Positions 16,585 through 26,271 of a stretch of 64,000 nucleotides of DNA are shown piece by piece. Source of the stretch: Shewanella sp. ANA-3 (GTDB lineage Bacteria > Pseudomonadota > Gammaproteobacteria > Enterobacterales > Shewanellaceae); contig NC_008573.1 in NCBI RefSeq assembly GCF_000203935.1, positions 62,001-126,000 of the forward strand. The letters run 5' to 3'. The notes under the pieces were generated by a model, which was not told where the DNA came from, did no database searches, and saw nothing but the letters and a program-made list of their open reading frames with translations. How positions within the stretch are numbered: position 1 is the stretch's first letter; every line of letters begins with the position of its first letter. Both the position numbers and the translations under genes were made by a program.

Positions 16585-17010
16585 ATGAAATCTACTGTGA
16601 ATGACTTAGAGCTAATTTTGAATCAACTAGGAATTGACCCGACAACACTGATCCCAGTGAATATTACAGGTCTTACAATTGAAGAGTTGGACCGCATTTC
16701 CGCACACGTAGAATGTGGTAAGAGTTTTGTGAATTGCTGTAGGACTCAGAGCATATTGAATGCTGACGTTATAGTGCAAGGGATCGTGATTGTCGCAATA
16801 GGTGATAATTTAATCGCGCTAGATCATCGATGGTTAAAGCGTGGCGACTACTATTTAGACCCCACATTTAGTTTATTCAACAGCACCAGCAGCCCTAATG
16901 ATACCTATGTTCTTAGCTACTTTATGCAAATTGAAGTTGCAACCGCAAATGCTGCTAATGATTCAATATCCGATATTTCGATCGATTCATTAAGCAAACT
17001 AGCTCGATAA
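16585..17010 (+). CDS. Hypothetical protein (141 aa)
   Basis: An unrecognised protein divergent from the transfer genes. It begins MKSTVNDLELILNQLGIDPT and has no signal peptide or membrane helix. It has three cysteines in a short stretch (VECGKSFVNCCRT). It ends with a serine-rich tail and is followed at once by a strong terminator, which supports expression as a single gene. Confidence 0.5.
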   Translation: MKSTVNDLELILNQLGIDPTTLIPVNITGLTIEELDRISAHVECGKSFVNCCRTQSILNADVIVQGIVIVAIGDNLIALDHRWLKRGDYYLDPTFSLFNSTSSPNDTYVLSYFMQIEVATANAANDSISDISIDSLSKLAR

Positions 17011-17040
17011 TGTACAACCATCTTCCGTTTAGACCCGTTT

Positions 17041-17071
17041 AACCGAGGCTTCAACCACCTCGGTTTTTTTT
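17041..17071 (+). terminator. Rho-independent terminator
   Basis: AACCGAGG (17041-17048) pairs with CCTCGGTT (17058-17065), followed by T residues to 17071. It ends transcription of the 141-residue gene. Confidence 0.85.
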
Positions 17072-17151
17072 GGGTTGGGTTAGATTTTACTTGTCATAAA
17101 TAAAATGAGAACCCGCTTAATTCGAGTTGTCTATGCTAGCTAATCAACAAC

Positions 17152-17604
17152 TTAAATTAGTCTTGGATCGATTTGATATTTTAAATCAACGGCATTCTTA
17201 ACCGACTCAATTACAACTGGATTGGAAGGGTTGACCAACACATTGTGCTCCAAGGGCACAATAAACGAGGGCACCATCAGTCCAGCCGCCGATTCAGACT
17301 CTATAAACGAATCTCCAAGCCCTCTGGACATGATTTCGTTATATCGCCACCCCTCGGCCAATTCGCTTTGTGGCAACATCATCAATTCACTTTCGGGCAA
17401 TTCCAGTTCAAGCGTGACGAAGTTATCGAATCTTCGGGGTGAATTGAGATGCACTAAGACTTCTAGGATTGCTAGAGATAGTGTAGGAGAGGTATACACC
17501 ATCGGTACTCCCAATGAGTTCCAGCGCCCCCCATACATTGCAGCCCCTTGTCCATTCCATGCAGAATCCACGTACTGCTTTGATACAATGCGATAGAGCT
17601 TCAC
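17152..17604 (-). CDS. RES-domain toxin
   Basis: This 150-residue protein of the RES family is the toxin of a RES/Xre pair. RES toxins act on NAD+ (hydrolysis) or as ADP-ribosyl/phosphoribosyl transferases. The family signature is clear: MKLYRIV at the N-terminus, YGGRWNSLGVPMVYTS (near 24-39) and SLAILEVLVHL (near 43-53), which supply the conserved Arg, Glu and Ser. It overlaps the antitoxin stop by four bases (ATGA). The pair sits between transfer genes and likely stabilises the replicon. Confidence 0.9.
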   Translation of the reverse strand: MKLYRIVSKQYVDSAWNGQGAAMYGGRWNSLGVPMVYTSPTLSLAILEVLVHLNSPRRFDNFVTLELELPESELMMLPQSELAEGWRYNEIMSRGLGDSFIESESAAGLMVPSFIVPLEHNVLVNPSNPVVIESVKNAVDLKYQIDPRLI

Positions 17605-18062
17605 ATGTAAACTCCGTGCATTAATCTATTAATTAGACGAATGACATCTACTGTGCCCGACTCAGAGCCCATTAACTCAATTGGTCTTTTACCGTTCAAT
17701 CCAATTGCGGGTTCATTGAGCCATTGAATAGCATCTGCCTTGTTTCCACCAAGCATCAAAGTTGCTGCTTCATACATTCGTATCATCCGTGCAAACGCTT
17801 CGCTTTCACTAGGCTTCAGTCGATGTTCTTTATCCTTTACCCGACGGGCGAAGGTTGCCCGGCTTAAACCGGCATACTGGACAAGGTTCGTAACGGGCAT
17901 GGAAACGGCTTCGGCAAAGCGATTCACAACATCAATACTAAACCCATGATTAATTGCGTCACTTAGCACAGGGCCTTCGCCAGCAGGCAACCCCACTTTA
18001 GCCCAGATAGATTGATGTACTTTAGGTTTTAATCTGAACTCACGTAATTGTTGAACTGCCAT
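17601..18062 (-). CDS. Xre-type antitoxin of the RES pair (DUF2384/MbcA-ParS like)
   Basis: This 153-residue antitoxin has a helix-turn-helix in its middle (VTNLVQYAGLSRATFARRVK, near 77-96) and a C-terminal antitoxin domain with the typical segment WLNEPAIGLNGKRPIELM. It should neutralise the RES toxin encoded next to it and repress its own promoter. It is first in the pair, with CAGGAG before the ATG and a well-formed sigma-70-like promoter upstream. Confidence 0.88.
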   Translation of the reverse strand: MAVQQLREFRLKPKVHQSIWAKVGLPAGEGPVLSDAINHGFSIDVVNRFAEAVSMPVTNLVQYAGLSRATFARRVKDKEHRLKPSESEAFARMIRMYEAATLMLGGNKADAIQWLNEPAIGLNGKRPIELMGSESGTVDVIRLINRLMHGVYM

Positions 18063-18095
18063 ATCAATGACTCCTGCATTCCAAATTTATGAATA

Positions 18096-18124
18096 ATTAT
18101 CGCACTACAAGTCTCATTTGACAA
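18096..18124 (-). promoter_or_regulatory. Promoter of the RES/Xre operon
   Basis: On the minus strand a -35 box TTGTCA (18124-18119) is separated by exactly 17 bases from a -10 box GATAAT (18101-18096). Two copies of TGAGAC lie here, one inside the spacer and one about 20 bases further upstream. They are natural candidates for the Xre operator. The start codon is about 35 bases from the -10 box. Confidence 0.65.
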
Positions 18125-18154
18125 ATTTTAATGTCTCACATGATAATCTAGTTA

Positions 18155-18188
18155 TAAAAAATCCCGCAACAATAGCGGGATTCTTTAT
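18155..18188 (-). terminator. Rho-independent terminator after the Ig-like gene
   Basis: ATCCCGC (18161-18167) and GCGGGAT (18175-18181) form a stem. On the minus strand it is followed by a run of T, so it terminates the long gene at 18198-22442. Confidence 0.8.
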
Positions 18189-18197
18189 TTGAACGGT

Positions 18198-21100
18198 TTA
18201 ATTTGTGTAATGTTTCTCAATAGAATTTGAGTAAGCGCCAGAGTCATCCACGCCTCTAGCGATAATCACAGCGCTATAACCAGTCGACTTACTTACGTAA
18301 ATATAAGAGCCAATGTAGGGTGATATTTCACCGTTTATGCTCCACTCGTATTTCGCCATCTTACCATCTTCGTCAGTACACATCAGATCTAGTCGGCGAA
18401 TGTTGGAATAATTGCTTTCCTTCACGTTACATTTGGGTTCTACGTTTTTGGCCACGGGGATTTCCATTTCGTACTCCCGTTGGATGTTGAATACAGATGT
18501 CATAACCGCTTTTAGTCTATGTACACCCGCTTCAACGCCACTTACCACCACCCTCAGATTGGTAGGCTCCACCAGCTTGCCATCGAGATACCAACTGACC
18601 GTATTAATGCGGTCTAATGGGTGGCCCATTTTACCCGACAAGTTTGCAATCACGGTTAGTGGCTCACGCATCATAGTGTTGCTATAACGTGGCTCAATGT
18701 TCAACTGCGGCTCCGGCGCTTGGTTGGTGCCGATGTAGCTAGAAACGACCTTAGCGTTACCACGGTTGTCAGTAATAGTCGCCTGCACATTCTCTGTACC
18801 CGCTTCTTTTACGTTGAACACTACTTGTTTGTCGGTCTTGCGCACCACCTCAAATGTCTCGGGAATTGTCCACTCAACCGAGAACGTCACTCCCGAGTAG
18901 TACGGAGGAAGGTCAGTCGGAGTGTTAATCAACATAGAGCCTGACGTCGGCGCATAGCTGCTGCTCGTCTTACTTATAATCTCAAACGATGGGAAACTAT
19001 AACGCCATGCTGCTGGAGTTAAGCGCTTCAGGTTTTCTGTCTCAGTCTGATAGCCTTCGGCCCATGATCGCACTTGGATATTCACCAGTTTATTAGTGAC
19101 ATCTTCAGCCGTTGGCGTGTAACTGATGGACGGCGCTAACGTCTTGGTGCCGTCTGGTAATGTCCACTCAGTGATGATTGGCGTACCCGCAGCGGTATCC
19201 GCTAGCTTCGTAGTCGCTTCCAGTGTGTACGGAACGCCTTCTTCCATCGCCTTGATCACCGGCAATGCCATTCGCACAGGTTGTAAACGTGCGGCACGTA
19301 CAATCTTAGTAGCCTTCGCATACCTGGCGTCGCCAGCCAAATCAGTATTCACATAAGCTGCGCGAGCATAGATGTTATAGCGAGTTTCACTGTCCATCGT
19401 TAACGTGAAACTATCATCACCTTTCACCCAGTTCACGCCATCTAACGACCATTCTACTTCGGTTGATGTCAAATCGACTGATTCATCATTATCAAGCAGC
19501 TTATATTGGCCAATCTCGCCAGCATGTAATGCACTAACACCCTCAATCTTCAGTTCTGGTTGGTCGTACACCAACACCTCTTGGAAATCGGTGGTCTGTT
19601 TAATACCGCTGTACTTGTTAGCAATCTGGGCTCTAAATTGATAGATACCTTTGTTAGATAACAGGATTTGCACAAAGTCTTTGTTAGTGGCAATTTCTTC
19701 CCATGTACCGCCACTATCTTTCGACATTTCCCAAGTCACGTCGCCTTTAGCACGACGGTCATTTAGTGTATTAGGTACGTATAGCAATTGAGCCGCGAAT
19801 GGCGCTTTACCCGCCATGCGCTTTATCAGGATATCTCCGTCAATAGCCTCACCTTTATAAATCTGGAAAAATGCAGAATTACTCTTAATCGTTTTTTGGT
19901 AATCAGCCAGTTTACTGTCCACAGTCACCAGAGCCACTAAGCGAGAACTGCCGATAGAAAAGTCCTTGAATGGGATTTCCGCAGATGCCACACCTTCACT
20001 GTTAAGCTTTAATGGCTCTGTTAGGTTTTGATAGCTAGTACCTTCTTTGTTTCGCGACTCCAATGCAATGACCGCAGACCAATCACCCATAGTCTCTTTA
20101 TCGTAAGTCATTTTTCGAGTTAAGAAGTCCAGAGAGCCAATACTCACTTTAGCAGTGATCGTAGACTGAGTGTTTTGAAGTACCTCGGGGGTTTCTAGCT
20201 TCGCTACAATAGTATTAGCTGGCACAGTCAGAACTTTAACCTTCTTAGTGCCTAACGCGGTTTTGTCCCCAGTGTACTGAGCTTTTAGCTCAATATCTCT
20301 TGTGGTCCACAAGGCAGATGCCCCCACACTTAAAACTTTACCAATCCGCTTTTTAGACTGAGCTGAGCCTGATTGTGTGTAAGGGTATGACACCTGAGTG
20401 CCATCACTGCTAGTGATTGAAAAAGTTAAATCACCGTTAATAAACTCAGCTGACGTGGTGGTAATCACCCCACCATCAACTGTCGTCGTAAAAATGTCAG
20501 GTTTAAATTCACGGTATTTAGCAACAGTTACTACTGGCGGCTCCGGCTCAGTCACTTTAAATGCTTGCGAACCCACAAAGCTGAGCGCTTCTGAGTTTTT
20601 TCGGTTGATCATCCAAACCTTGTACTTAGCCTCGTTAAGTGAGGATGTACTGGTCGCTTTTTGGAACGTACCCGCGAGGACTTGCTGAGAGTTAGACCAT
20701 TGAGAGCCTGTGCCATCAGGGAATTGTAGCCATTCAATAAAACAGCGATAATTTAACTGACCACCAGCTTTACGTGCCTGCTCAGCTGACGCATACATGC
20801 GACAACCAACCCCCTCGGTGTTTTTGAGTGGCATAGAGACCGCTTGAACACCTCTTCGATAGGTCTGGCTTCTGTCATCTATCTGCCATTTTACTGGCAT
20901 ATATCGAATTGAGACTTCCTGTACTGATGTGTTACCAGCATTATCCTGGACTACCACAGATAGTAATTTATCAGTATTGGGCTCTAATGGAGTATCTGGA
21001 GTTTTGAGCATTTTTAAATACTCAATCCCTTCATCAATACCATCTCCAAGAACTGATTGGCCATCGACTGACGCAGCAATCACCTTCCCCCCACCAGACA

Positions 21101-22442
21101 TGGAATCAACAGCCGCAACGAGAATATCATCAAAGAAATAAATAGGGTCGGCTGCGTTAACAATGCCGCCGTTAGTGTTGTAAATCCTGATAGTTGGAGG
21201 ATTTCTATCGATGTTACTGGACTCACCTACGACACCTTCCCAGGTGTTGCTGTAAGCGTCCGTCAACGTCGCGTATGGGATGTAAACGCCATCTGGAAGC
21301 GAAGACAGGTCAAACTCGAATGCCCATACATCGGAATGCTGCTCAACGAGCTTAGGGCTCAGCTTAAGTTCTCCCGTAGGTAAGGTAATAACATCGGTAG
21401 AGAGAATGTCATTTCCTGCCAGGTTATAGCTTGGTTGTTTGATTGAATACTGTGGATCTGGTTTTAGCGTAATAGTCGCCTGTGGATGCCACCACGTACC
21501 GGATTTACCCGCGTGAGGGGTAGCTACTGTTAATAGCGCTTTTTCGTTATCGATAGTTAGTGTCGTGCCGTCAGCAAATGTTTTAGTGATTGGCACCTCG
21601 TTACCCGAGGCCACCGCTTGCATCATATAATCGTCGAGTGTCGCGGTCCTGAAGTCCCATGCGAGATTGTATTGCGACTGATATTGGCCATTGATGGTTT
21701 TGAAATAGCCATTATCCGAATCTACGCTCATGCTGTAGTTGGTTGAGCCCGTCGAACTGCTAGTGTCGGTAACAATAGTCGTGCCAGCTGTGGACATGGT
21801 ACATGATGTGCTGCCAATCGGGATGGTACACGCCCCGAGACTCGGCGCATTAACTACTTGGGTATATGGCCTTGAATCGGTCTTAACTTGGACGGTTTTG
21901 AGGATGTTTCCCTTGCTGTTGCTGGTTACGTCCGAACCTAACTGGATACCAGTGGTTAAGTCACTTACGATTTCAACGATGTTTGGGGAAATAGCTTGCG
22001 CCGCTTCCACAGTCATCGAACCTGTTTCAACCAGCACTTTTTCACTGCCACTGCCAGAATAAATACTTACGGTATACCCGATGATGTTATTGCCAGAGTT
22101 ATTCAAGTAACCCTGAATACCATCGCTGTAAGTGCTTAACCCTGATGGCAAGCTCCACTCCAGTAAACAGAGCATGTTACCTTGGGATTGCATAAAGGCT
22201 TTTGCCGCCGCTACATCCGTCGTTAAGCTACAACCCGCACCGGATCCTTGAGTTGGTTTGATTTGCACCTGCTGGACGTTTGCCACCACTCCTGAAGGTG
22301 GGGTCAAGACGATTTCGGGCATTTTTGCAGACAGTTCACCAGTGATGGTTACACCGGATACAGCTAAAGCGTTAAATGACCACGCCGATTGCGCTAGTAT
22401 AAGTAGCGCTATAGCGGATTTACTGAAAGTTAAGTCGCGCAT
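18198..22442 (-). CDS. Giant Ig-like surface or secreted protein (1414 aa)
   Basis: After a signal peptide (ALLILAQSAWSFNALA) the protein consists of beta-rich modules resembling bacterial immunoglobulin-like repeats. Examples are the PPTIRIYNTNGGIVNAADPI segment and PKD-like 'TITDNRGNAKVVSS'. Paired cysteines recur at the edges of modules (GAGCSL and MLCLLEW; GVGCRM and YRCFIEW), and these two look like diverged copies of one domain. Large Ig-like proteins are known on IncH, IncA/C and related plasmids, where they are implicated in cell contact or flagellum interaction. DUF4165 is a possible domain label but I cannot confirm it. It has its own terminator and lies among transfer genes. Confidence 0.6.
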   Translation of the reverse strand: MRDLTFSKSAIALLILAQSAWSFNALAVSGVTITGELSAKMPEIVLTPPSGVVANVQQVQIKPTQGSGAGCSLTTDVAAAKAFMQSQGNMLCLLEWSLPSGLSTYSDGIQGYLNNSGNNIIGYTVSIYSGSGSEKVLVETGSMTVEAAQAISPNIVEIVSDLTTGIQLGSDVTSNSKGNILKTVQVKTDSRPYTQVVNAPSLGACTIPIGSTSCTMSTAGTTIVTDTSSSTGSTNYSMSVDSDNGYFKTINGQYQSQYNLAWDFRTATLDDYMMQAVASGNEVPITKTFADGTTLTIDNEKALLTVATPHAGKSGTWWHPQATITLKPDPQYSIKQPSYNLAGNDILSTDVITLPTGELKLSPKLVEQHSDVWAFEFDLSSLPDGVYIPYATLTDAYSNTWEGVVGESSNIDRNPPTIRIYNTNGGIVNAADPIYFFDDILVAAVDSMSGGGKVIAASVDGQSVLGDGIDEGIEYLKMLKTPDTPLEPNTDKLLSVVVQDNAGNTSVQEVSIRYMPVKWQIDDRSQTYRRGVQAVSMPLKNTEGVGCRMYASAEQARKAGGQLNYRCFIEWLQFPDGTGSQWSNSQQVLAGTFQKATSTSSLNEAKYKVWMINRKNSEALSFVGSQAFKVTEPEPPVVTVAKYREFKPDIFTTTVDGGVITTTSAEFINGDLTFSITSSDGTQVSYPYTQSGSAQSKKRIGKVLSVGASALWTTRDIELKAQYTGDKTALGTKKVKVLTVPANTIVAKLETPEVLQNTQSTITAKVSIGSLDFLTRKMTYDKETMGDWSAVIALESRNKEGTSYQNLTEPLKLNSEGVASAEIPFKDFSIGSSRLVALVTVDSKLADYQKTIKSNSAFFQIYKGEAIDGDILIKRMAGKAPFAAQLLYVPNTLNDRRAKGDVTWEMSKDSGGTWEEIATNKDFVQILLSNKGIYQFRAQIANKYSGIKQTTDFQEVLVYDQPELKIEGVSALHAGEIGQYKLLDNDESVDLTSTEVEWSLDGVNWVKGDDSFTLTMDSETRYNIYARAAYVNTDLAGDARYAKATKIVRAARLQPVRMALPVIKAMEEGVPYTLEATTKLADTAAGTPIITEWTLPDGTKTLAPSISYTPTAEDVTNKLVNIQVRSWAEGYQTETENLKRLTPAAWRYSFPSFEIISKTSSSYAPTSGSMLINTPTDLPPYYSGVTFSVEWTIPETFEVVRKTDKQVVFNVKEAGTENVQATITDNRGNAKVVSSYIGTNQAPEPQLNIEPRYSNTMMREPLTVIANLSGKMGHPLDRINTVSWYLDGKLVEPTNLRVVVSGVEAGVHRLKAVMTSVFNIQREYEMEIPVAKNVEPKCNVKESNYSNIRRLDLMCTDEDGKMAKYEWSINGEISPYIGSYIYVSKSTGYSAVIIARGVDDSGAYSNSIEKHYTN

Positions 22443-22586
22443 TCTGAACCCAACATTTTCTTATGATTACATAGGTTATCAGAATTATATAAGTGGATAA
22501 ATTTATTTACCCATTTTTTGAGCAATTAATGGGAATTTTGCGATGAATTAATACACATTAAATTAATCAAATGTGCTTATAATACC

Positions 22587-22613
22587 AAGGAGATCCCAAT
22601 ATGGGATCTCCTT
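22587..22613. terminator. Strong hairpin after the DsbG-like gene
   Basis: AAGGAGATCCC (22587-22597) pairs with GGGATCTCCTT (22603-22613), an 11-bp perfect stem with a five-base loop. There is no long T run on either side, so it may be a terminator or a 3'-end stabiliser of the minus-strand transcript. Confidence 0.5.
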
Positions 22614-22627
22614 ATGGAGTTGGGAAA

Positions 22628-23533
22628 TTAATTGACTGATGCGGTGAGTTGTAGCGAGTTTATGGCTTGGGAGATTGCGGCAAAGTTATTCACCACTTTG
22701 ACCATTTCACCACCATTGCGATAAAACAGCGTCGGCGTACCTTGGATGCCCAGTGTACCCATGAGCTCAGAGTTTTGGATGATGGCCATCTTAGTTTCTG
22801 GGGTTGGGGTTGCAGTGGCATAAGCAGCTTTAGTTTGCTTCGCCTCTTCGTGCTTCCACACCGCGTCCTTACCGCCATCAATCATGGCTTGGATTGCTGG
22901 GACAGAGTTGGCGCTGATCCACGCTAACGGCACCAAGCGCACATCCAACTGTTTGCTTTCAATCTCGGGTTTCAAACGTGCGAGTAAGCTACTGCAAGCA
23001 CTACAGAAGGGTTCAAAGAATACATAAATCGCTTTCTCAGCTGACGCTTGTTCATAGCCCAGTTGAATGTATTTCGCCGCAGTGAGACTTTGCCAATCCT
23101 GCTCAGTGTAAGTTTGCTGTGCAACAGGTGCGCGTTGTGCTCGACCTGCTTGTTGTGGCTGATTCCTATCGGCTTCGGAGATGCCCAGCGTCGTCGCCCA
23201 CTGCTCCGTTAAGTTGACGCCATTCGCATCCACCAGACCACCAGCAATAACAAAGTCGCCCGTGCTCCAATAAATTTGTTTTTGGCCACTCAGATCCACC
23301 AGCCAACCCGTGATATTTTGCGAACCGTCGGTGACACTCCATTTCTGGATCACTTTGTTATTGGCGTTACTGCTTAACAAAGTTGCTAGGGCCGGAGGGC
23401 CATCTTTGGCGACACCCGTTGGTAGTGATGTTTTATAGCTGTTGAACTGGCTCACTACCCAAACGAGAAGGGCAAGAGCCAAGATAACAATAAATGCGAT
23501 GAACGATTTTTTACTTAACGATTGTTGTTTCAT
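22628..23533 (-). CDS. DsbC/DsbG-like thiol:disulfide interchange protein
   Basis: This 301-residue protein is anchored by one N-terminal transmembrane helix (FIAFIVILALALLVWVV) with a periplasmic thioredoxin fold. The active site reads EPFCSACSSLL (CxxC near 176-179), and the cis-proline loop is QGTPTLFYRNGG. DsbC/G enzymes repair wrong disulfides. Such an enzyme fits the very cysteine-rich TraN and TraU made by this region. A glutamine-rich linker lies near residues 133-145. Reading it as a DsbA-like oxidase is the alternative. Confidence 0.8.
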   Translation of the reverse strand: MKQQSLSKKSFIAFIVILALALLVWVVSQFNSYKTSLPTGVAKDGPPALATLLSSNANNKVIQKWSVTDGSQNITGWLVDLSGQKQIYWSTGDFVIAGGLVDANGVNLTEQWATTLGISEADRNQPQQAGRAQRAPVAQQTYTEQDWQSLTAAKYIQLGYEQASAEKAIYVFFEPFCSACSSLLARLKPEIESKQLDVRLVPLAWISANSVPAIQAMIDGGKDAVWKHEEAKQTKAAYATATPTPETKMAIIQNSELMGTLGIQGTPTLFYRNGGEMVKVVNNFAAISQAINSLQLTASVN

Positions 23534-23588
23534 ACCTTACCCATAAACCATAAAGCTCTTGAGTTAATAAAATTGTGTTGATTCTGAC

Positions 23589-25583
23589 CTAACTTGAGGT
23601 ATCAATCAACTCAATTGCATCGTTTAAATCATCAAGATTGATTTTGTAACCGAACAAATATCGCTGATTAACTCCCGTTTGCGAGCGACCTGATTTGGTT
23701 AAATCGCCAAATCCTCTCAGTTTCATGTCCTCAATCGCTAGCGTCACGCCATGTGAAATTTGAGAAATTAATTCAAGCCTATCCTTTGATTTTGGGCTTA
23801 TTTCAGGGGGTAACAGTAAATCAAAGTACCCTACCCCTCCGTGCCTTGCTAAGCGCCCTCTAAGCTGATGGAGTTGGACAAGACCTAGCCTGTCTGGATT
23901 CATCACAATGCAGTGGGTTAACCCTTTAATAGTCAGCCCAGTTTCAACTAATGTCGTCGCGACCAGCACGTTTGCATCACCCGTATTGAGCGCATCGATT
24001 GCAGCTGCATTCTCTTCGTTTGTTAGCCCTCCATGCGCCAGAACAACCCCGCTACCATCCGGTAGGACGTGGCGATTACTATGGATGAATCGGCACCATT
24101 TCTCGTATGTCTCTGTCGCATTCTGAATATCCGCAAATGCCTCACACTTGCTTTCATCTTTTAGGGCGCAAACAATCAATAACTTTTGGCCGCTTTGAAG
24201 CGTCGCTAACGCTCTTATTGCCAGGTCTCGACCTGCGTAATGCTCTAACAAACGACTCTCAATACGCTTATCTACGAAGCAATGCTTTAGCTCGTACACC
24301 TTCAGCACTCCATGTTTTAGCAAAGCCGCTGTTCGCGGTACTGGGGTTGCTGTCGATTCCAGTAAATGCGCCCCGTCAGCGCAAAACAGCTCGCGCTGTT
24401 CAACTGAAAACTTGTGCTGTTCATCCACGACGGTCAGATCAAATGTGAATGGCCACTGTTTGTGTAAAATCGCCGTGGTACCAATCAACATTCGACATTG
24501 GGAAATCTCTTCAATGATCTCCCCTTCAATGACTAACGTCGGGCTGATGTCAGGGTAATACTCAGAGAACTCTCTATGTAACTGACGCGCTAAATTCGAA
24601 GTAGGCAGCATAATGGCCACTCGCCCACCGGCATCCACAACTGAGGCGGCACAGGTGCCAATCACACAGCTTTTTCCGGTGCCAACGTCACCAATTAACA
24701 TCATGTGTTGAGATACTGCCGAGGTCATTTGCGTGACCATACTAAATGCCGCGGATTTTTGTTCCTCGGTCATTTGGAATGGTAACGATTTAATGCGGTT
24801 ATCTATCGCCTCTGACTCAAAATGCAACGGGACACGCTTTACTCCCCACTGTGACGCCAATTCCTTTGCCTCCGCACCAATGAGGACTGCTGCTAACTTA
24901 CTGACTTGCCGAATCCGTGCGTAACCTCGTTGAACACAATCGGGGAAATGGATCTCCTGTAACATCTGCTCGATGTTGTCACTCGGGGCTGCACCCAGAA
25001 ATTGCTTTAGTCGTTTGTTACTTACGGTGGTAGCTGAAAGCAGCTCTCTAATCTTGTCAGCACACTCCTTGATAACATCACGTTCTGACAGTAAGCGGCT
25101 GAGAAAATCGATTACATTGGGTTCCGCTTTGCTCCTTCCCTTGGCCAGTTCATAGCACACATGCAAACGCCCTAAATCATCGGGGGCAATAAACTCCTGA
25201 TTTTTTAAGATCAGTTGTTGGTTTTGATATTCCGGTAAGCCATAGACATAGATAGGGTGATGCTGATTAGCCATCGCGAGCCCGTTGCTCAACGACTTTA
25301 GATTTTCAGCTGTGTCGTAAACGAAGGTTTTAAGTCGAAACCCCAGTTGGTCTGTCAGCTCAACAATGATGAAGGGACTGCGTTTTTTAGTGCGTCCTAA
25401 CTTGATGTCAGATACAGAGTGAATATGACCGCCGAAAAGTGTCATCCCAGAGAAGCGTTGATAGGGATTCAAGTCATATTGAACAAGGCGTAAATCTTTG
25501 TATTGCAGAGGCATGACAAGTCCAACTTGCCATAACTCAGTTATGCCAAACTTGGATAACTGCTCTAAAGACGTGTCTGTCAT
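23589..25583 (-). CDS. RecG-like ATP-dependent DNA helicase
   Basis: This 664-residue superfamily 2 helicase has motif I GDVGTGKS (near 299), motif II DEQH (near 386), motif III STATPVPRT, and a C-terminal RecG-type block (GLTHCIVMNPDRLGLVQLHQLRGRLAR). RecG reverses stalled forks and acts on branched DNA. The N-terminal wedge/OB part is present but divergent (GMTLFGGHIHSVSDIK). It is slightly shorter than chromosomal RecG (693), and the DEQH in place of DEQHRFGV suggests a plasmid-borne paralogue. It may help process DNA during transfer or replication. Confidence 0.85.
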   Translation of the reverse strand: MTDTSLEQLSKFGITELWQVGLVMPLQYKDLRLVQYDLNPYQRFSGMTLFGGHIHSVSDIKLGRTKKRSPFIIVELTDQLGFRLKTFVYDTAENLKSLSNGLAMANQHHPIYVYGLPEYQNQQLILKNQEFIAPDDLGRLHVCYELAKGRSKAEPNVIDFLSRLLSERDVIKECADKIRELLSATTVSNKRLKQFLGAAPSDNIEQMLQEIHFPDCVQRGYARIRQVSKLAAVLIGAEAKELASQWGVKRVPLHFESEAIDNRIKSLPFQMTEEQKSAAFSMVTQMTSAVSQHMMLIGDVGTGKSCVIGTCAASVVDAGGRVAIMLPTSNLARQLHREFSEYYPDISPTLVIEGEIIEEISQCRMLIGTTAILHKQWPFTFDLTVVDEQHKFSVEQRELFCADGAHLLESTATPVPRTAALLKHGVLKVYELKHCFVDKRIESRLLEHYAGRDLAIRALATLQSGQKLLIVCALKDESKCEAFADIQNATETYEKWCRFIHSNRHVLPDGSGVVLAHGGLTNEENAAAIDALNTGDANVLVATTLVETGLTIKGLTHCIVMNPDRLGLVQLHQLRGRLARHGGVGYFDLLLPPEISPKSKDRLELISQISHGVTLAIEDMKLRGFGDLTKSGRSQTGVNQRYLFGYKINLDDLNDAIELIDTSS

Positions 25584-25651
25584 GCCCCAATCCGATTCGT
25601 GTTCTATGTCTCCATTAGATCACGCTTCTTGATTGAGGCAAATTTTGAGAA

Positions 25652-26143
25652 TTAGCGGTTGGGACTTGCACACTGAACGAACTCTTGGAATCCCCTTTTC
25701 GTCGGCTGCGCTTCTCTTTCGTCACAGCGTCCTAGGAACTCGATTGGCTTATTAATAACCCCCATACACGAGGCCAACGTCCAGTAGCTCCCAAACGATG
25801 CGCTATGACCCGATTGATAGTTGTTATAGGCCGTGTGAATTAATCGACGAGTAATTTCAACAGGGATCTGATTGCTACCCTCGGTGTACTCTTTAGCAAT
25901 GTAATAATCAATAATCACCCCTTCTGGATTGACTTCGCTTTCAGCGTACTTAGGAGCCTCTAAACTGCCAGGGATCCATTTAGCCCCTGTCTCATAACCA
26001 TGTGCGTAATAGCGAAACTGGGCCATAGCAACAGCACAGCTTTCAGCCTCATTAGGCGCAGGTGATGCGAATGCTGGCGCCGTGAACGTATAAAAAACAG
26101 ACAGCACCAAACCTAACACCATATAATTTATATTTCGCAACAT
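25652..26143 (-). CDS. Secreted hypothetical protein (163 aa)
   Basis: The ATG at 26141-26143 is chosen because a GGGGG ribosome binding site precedes it and it opens a classic signal peptide (MLRNINYMVLGLVLSVFYTF, cleavage after PAFA). An upstream in-frame start at 26233 would add a basic leader and is unlikely. The mature protein has four cysteines (ESCAVA, ASCMGV, GRCDER, VQCASP), probably two disulfides. No family is recognised. It sits between the RecG-like gene and an HDOD gene. Confidence 0.6.
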   Translation of the reverse strand: MLRNINYMVLGLVLSVFYTFTAPAFASPAPNEAESCAVAMAQFRYYAHGYETGAKWIPGSLEAPKYAESEVNPEGVIIDYYIAKEYTEGSNQIPVEITRRLIHTAYNNYQSGHSASFGSYWTLASCMGVINKPIEFLGRCDEREAQPTKRGFQEFVQCASPNR

Positions 26144-26271
26144 GCGGCCCCCATAGTTAAAGTAGTTTCTACTAATTAATTTTTTGTACGTTATAGATAC
26201 TGATGTACGATTACACTCAATCAGGTGTTTCATGATACTCTTCAGTCTAAGCGGTAATTAATGGATGATTC